A DNA stretch of 48,682 bases, from positions 1 through 48,682 of IMG/VR virus record IMGVR_UViG_3300034110_000402; one strand, 5' to 3'. The DNA is from a virus. Positions 48,380 to 48,682 of this stretch are shown piece after piece. Under the pieces are notes generated by a model that was not told the origin of the DNA, searched no databases, and saw only the letters and a program-made list of their open reading frames with translations. A program made the position numbers and the translations under genes. Position 1 is the first letter of the stretch. Every line of letters begins with the position of its first letter.

Positions 48380-48682
48380 GGTTGCGGCTCTTTGGGTGAA
48401 TGAGCTGCGCCATTTCCTTCCAGTCAATGGCGGAACCGTCCGCGCCCCTGAGTGCCCAGGCGGTACCTTCCTCGTGGGAGAGGTTGGACAGTTGGGTGCC
48501 CGACCACTTGCCGTATTTATTGATAATGCGGTCAATCAAACGATGGGCGTAGGTGTCGCTTTCAGGAATTCTCGGGGTTACGAAGACGATGTCTTCGACG
48601 TCGGGCTTAAGGTTGCTGAGCAGCGACGTCACCGGGCGGCTGCCGTAGGATTTCAGCTCATGATAGAGCGATGGAATGACCG
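48372..48682 (-). CDS. Panacea-domain protein (SocA/GepA-like), 5' end beyond window
   Basis: The minus-strand frame is open to the right window edge and begins within PSLYHELKSYGSRPVTSLL, the conserved core of the Panacea (DUF4065, SocA/GepA) domain. DTYAHRLIDRIINKYGKWSG and LSHEEGTAWALR then follow. Panacea proteins act as antitoxins for many unrelated toxins, including membrane-targeting ones. The N-terminal part of the gene lies outside the window. It overlaps the membrane-protein gene downstream. Confidence 0.85.
   Translation of the reverse strand, partial: VIPSLYHELKSYGSRPVTSLLSNLKPDVEDIVFVTPRIPESDTYAHRLIDRIINKYGKWSGTQLSNLSHEEGTAWALRGADGSAIDWKEMAQLIHPKSRNRE

Overview
The window holds one complete lambdoid siphophage-type prophage of about 46 kb, integrated into the 5' end of mutS in a Pseudomonas chromosome. 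The P. fluorescens group is most likely, judged from the MutS sequence, the moderately high GC and the gene families. Left chromosomal DNA is the start of mutS (minus strand, running off the left edge). Right chromosomal DNA carries the displaced original mutS start and a two-gene minus-strand pair: a Panacea-domain protein and a small two-helix membrane protein. A 14-bp identical core (1748-1761 and 47786-47799) lies inside a longer mutS-like duplication and marks the prophage ends.

Left arm (1840-14390, almost all minus strand): tyrosine integrase, DUF4224 protein, small membrane and zinc-ribbon proteins, a DUF2591 (NinX-like) protein, an ASCH protein, a large cytosine-C5 methyltransferase with nine internal repeats, several unknown proteins, a YqaJ exonuclease/RecT annealing pair, and a coiled-coil protein. 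The operon starts from a recognisable PL promoter (14288-14316). It has a leader of about 450 nt containing a boxA-like antitermination element. One plus-strand gene (8329-8598) interrupts it.

Immunity and replication (14391-21435): a CI-type S24 repressor with its own terminator and a Cro-like protein. Five 15-bp operators (ATTAC-N5-GTAAT and variants) overlap PL, PR and the repressor promoter region. Then come small RHH-like proteins, a Rha/KilAC antirepressor, a DnaT-like replication protein, a P-like helicase loader, two DnaJ-type zinc-motif proteins, a C39-like peptidase, NinB, a small membrane protein, NinG, and a candidate late regulator followed by a terminator.

Late region (21701-47225, plus strand): a free-standing protein built from modules of the tail-tip protein J, holin/spanin-like membrane proteins, terminase subunits, portal, minor head protein, scaffold, capsid, connector proteins, tail tube, and tail chaperones with a -1 slippery site. 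After two accessory genes come tape measure, M, L, K, I and J, a lower-GC fibre cassette, a GH19 endolysin and nested Rz/Rz1 spanins. A minus-strand gene with a consensus LexA box lies next to the right attachment site.

No essential phage gene is visibly broken, so the prophage could be inducible. The repressor has the Ala-Gly and Ser/Lys features of RecA-dependent self-cleavage, and a separate LexA-box gene gives a second link to DNA damage. Integration leaves mutS intact in sequence but replaces its first codons and all of its upstream control region with phage DNA.
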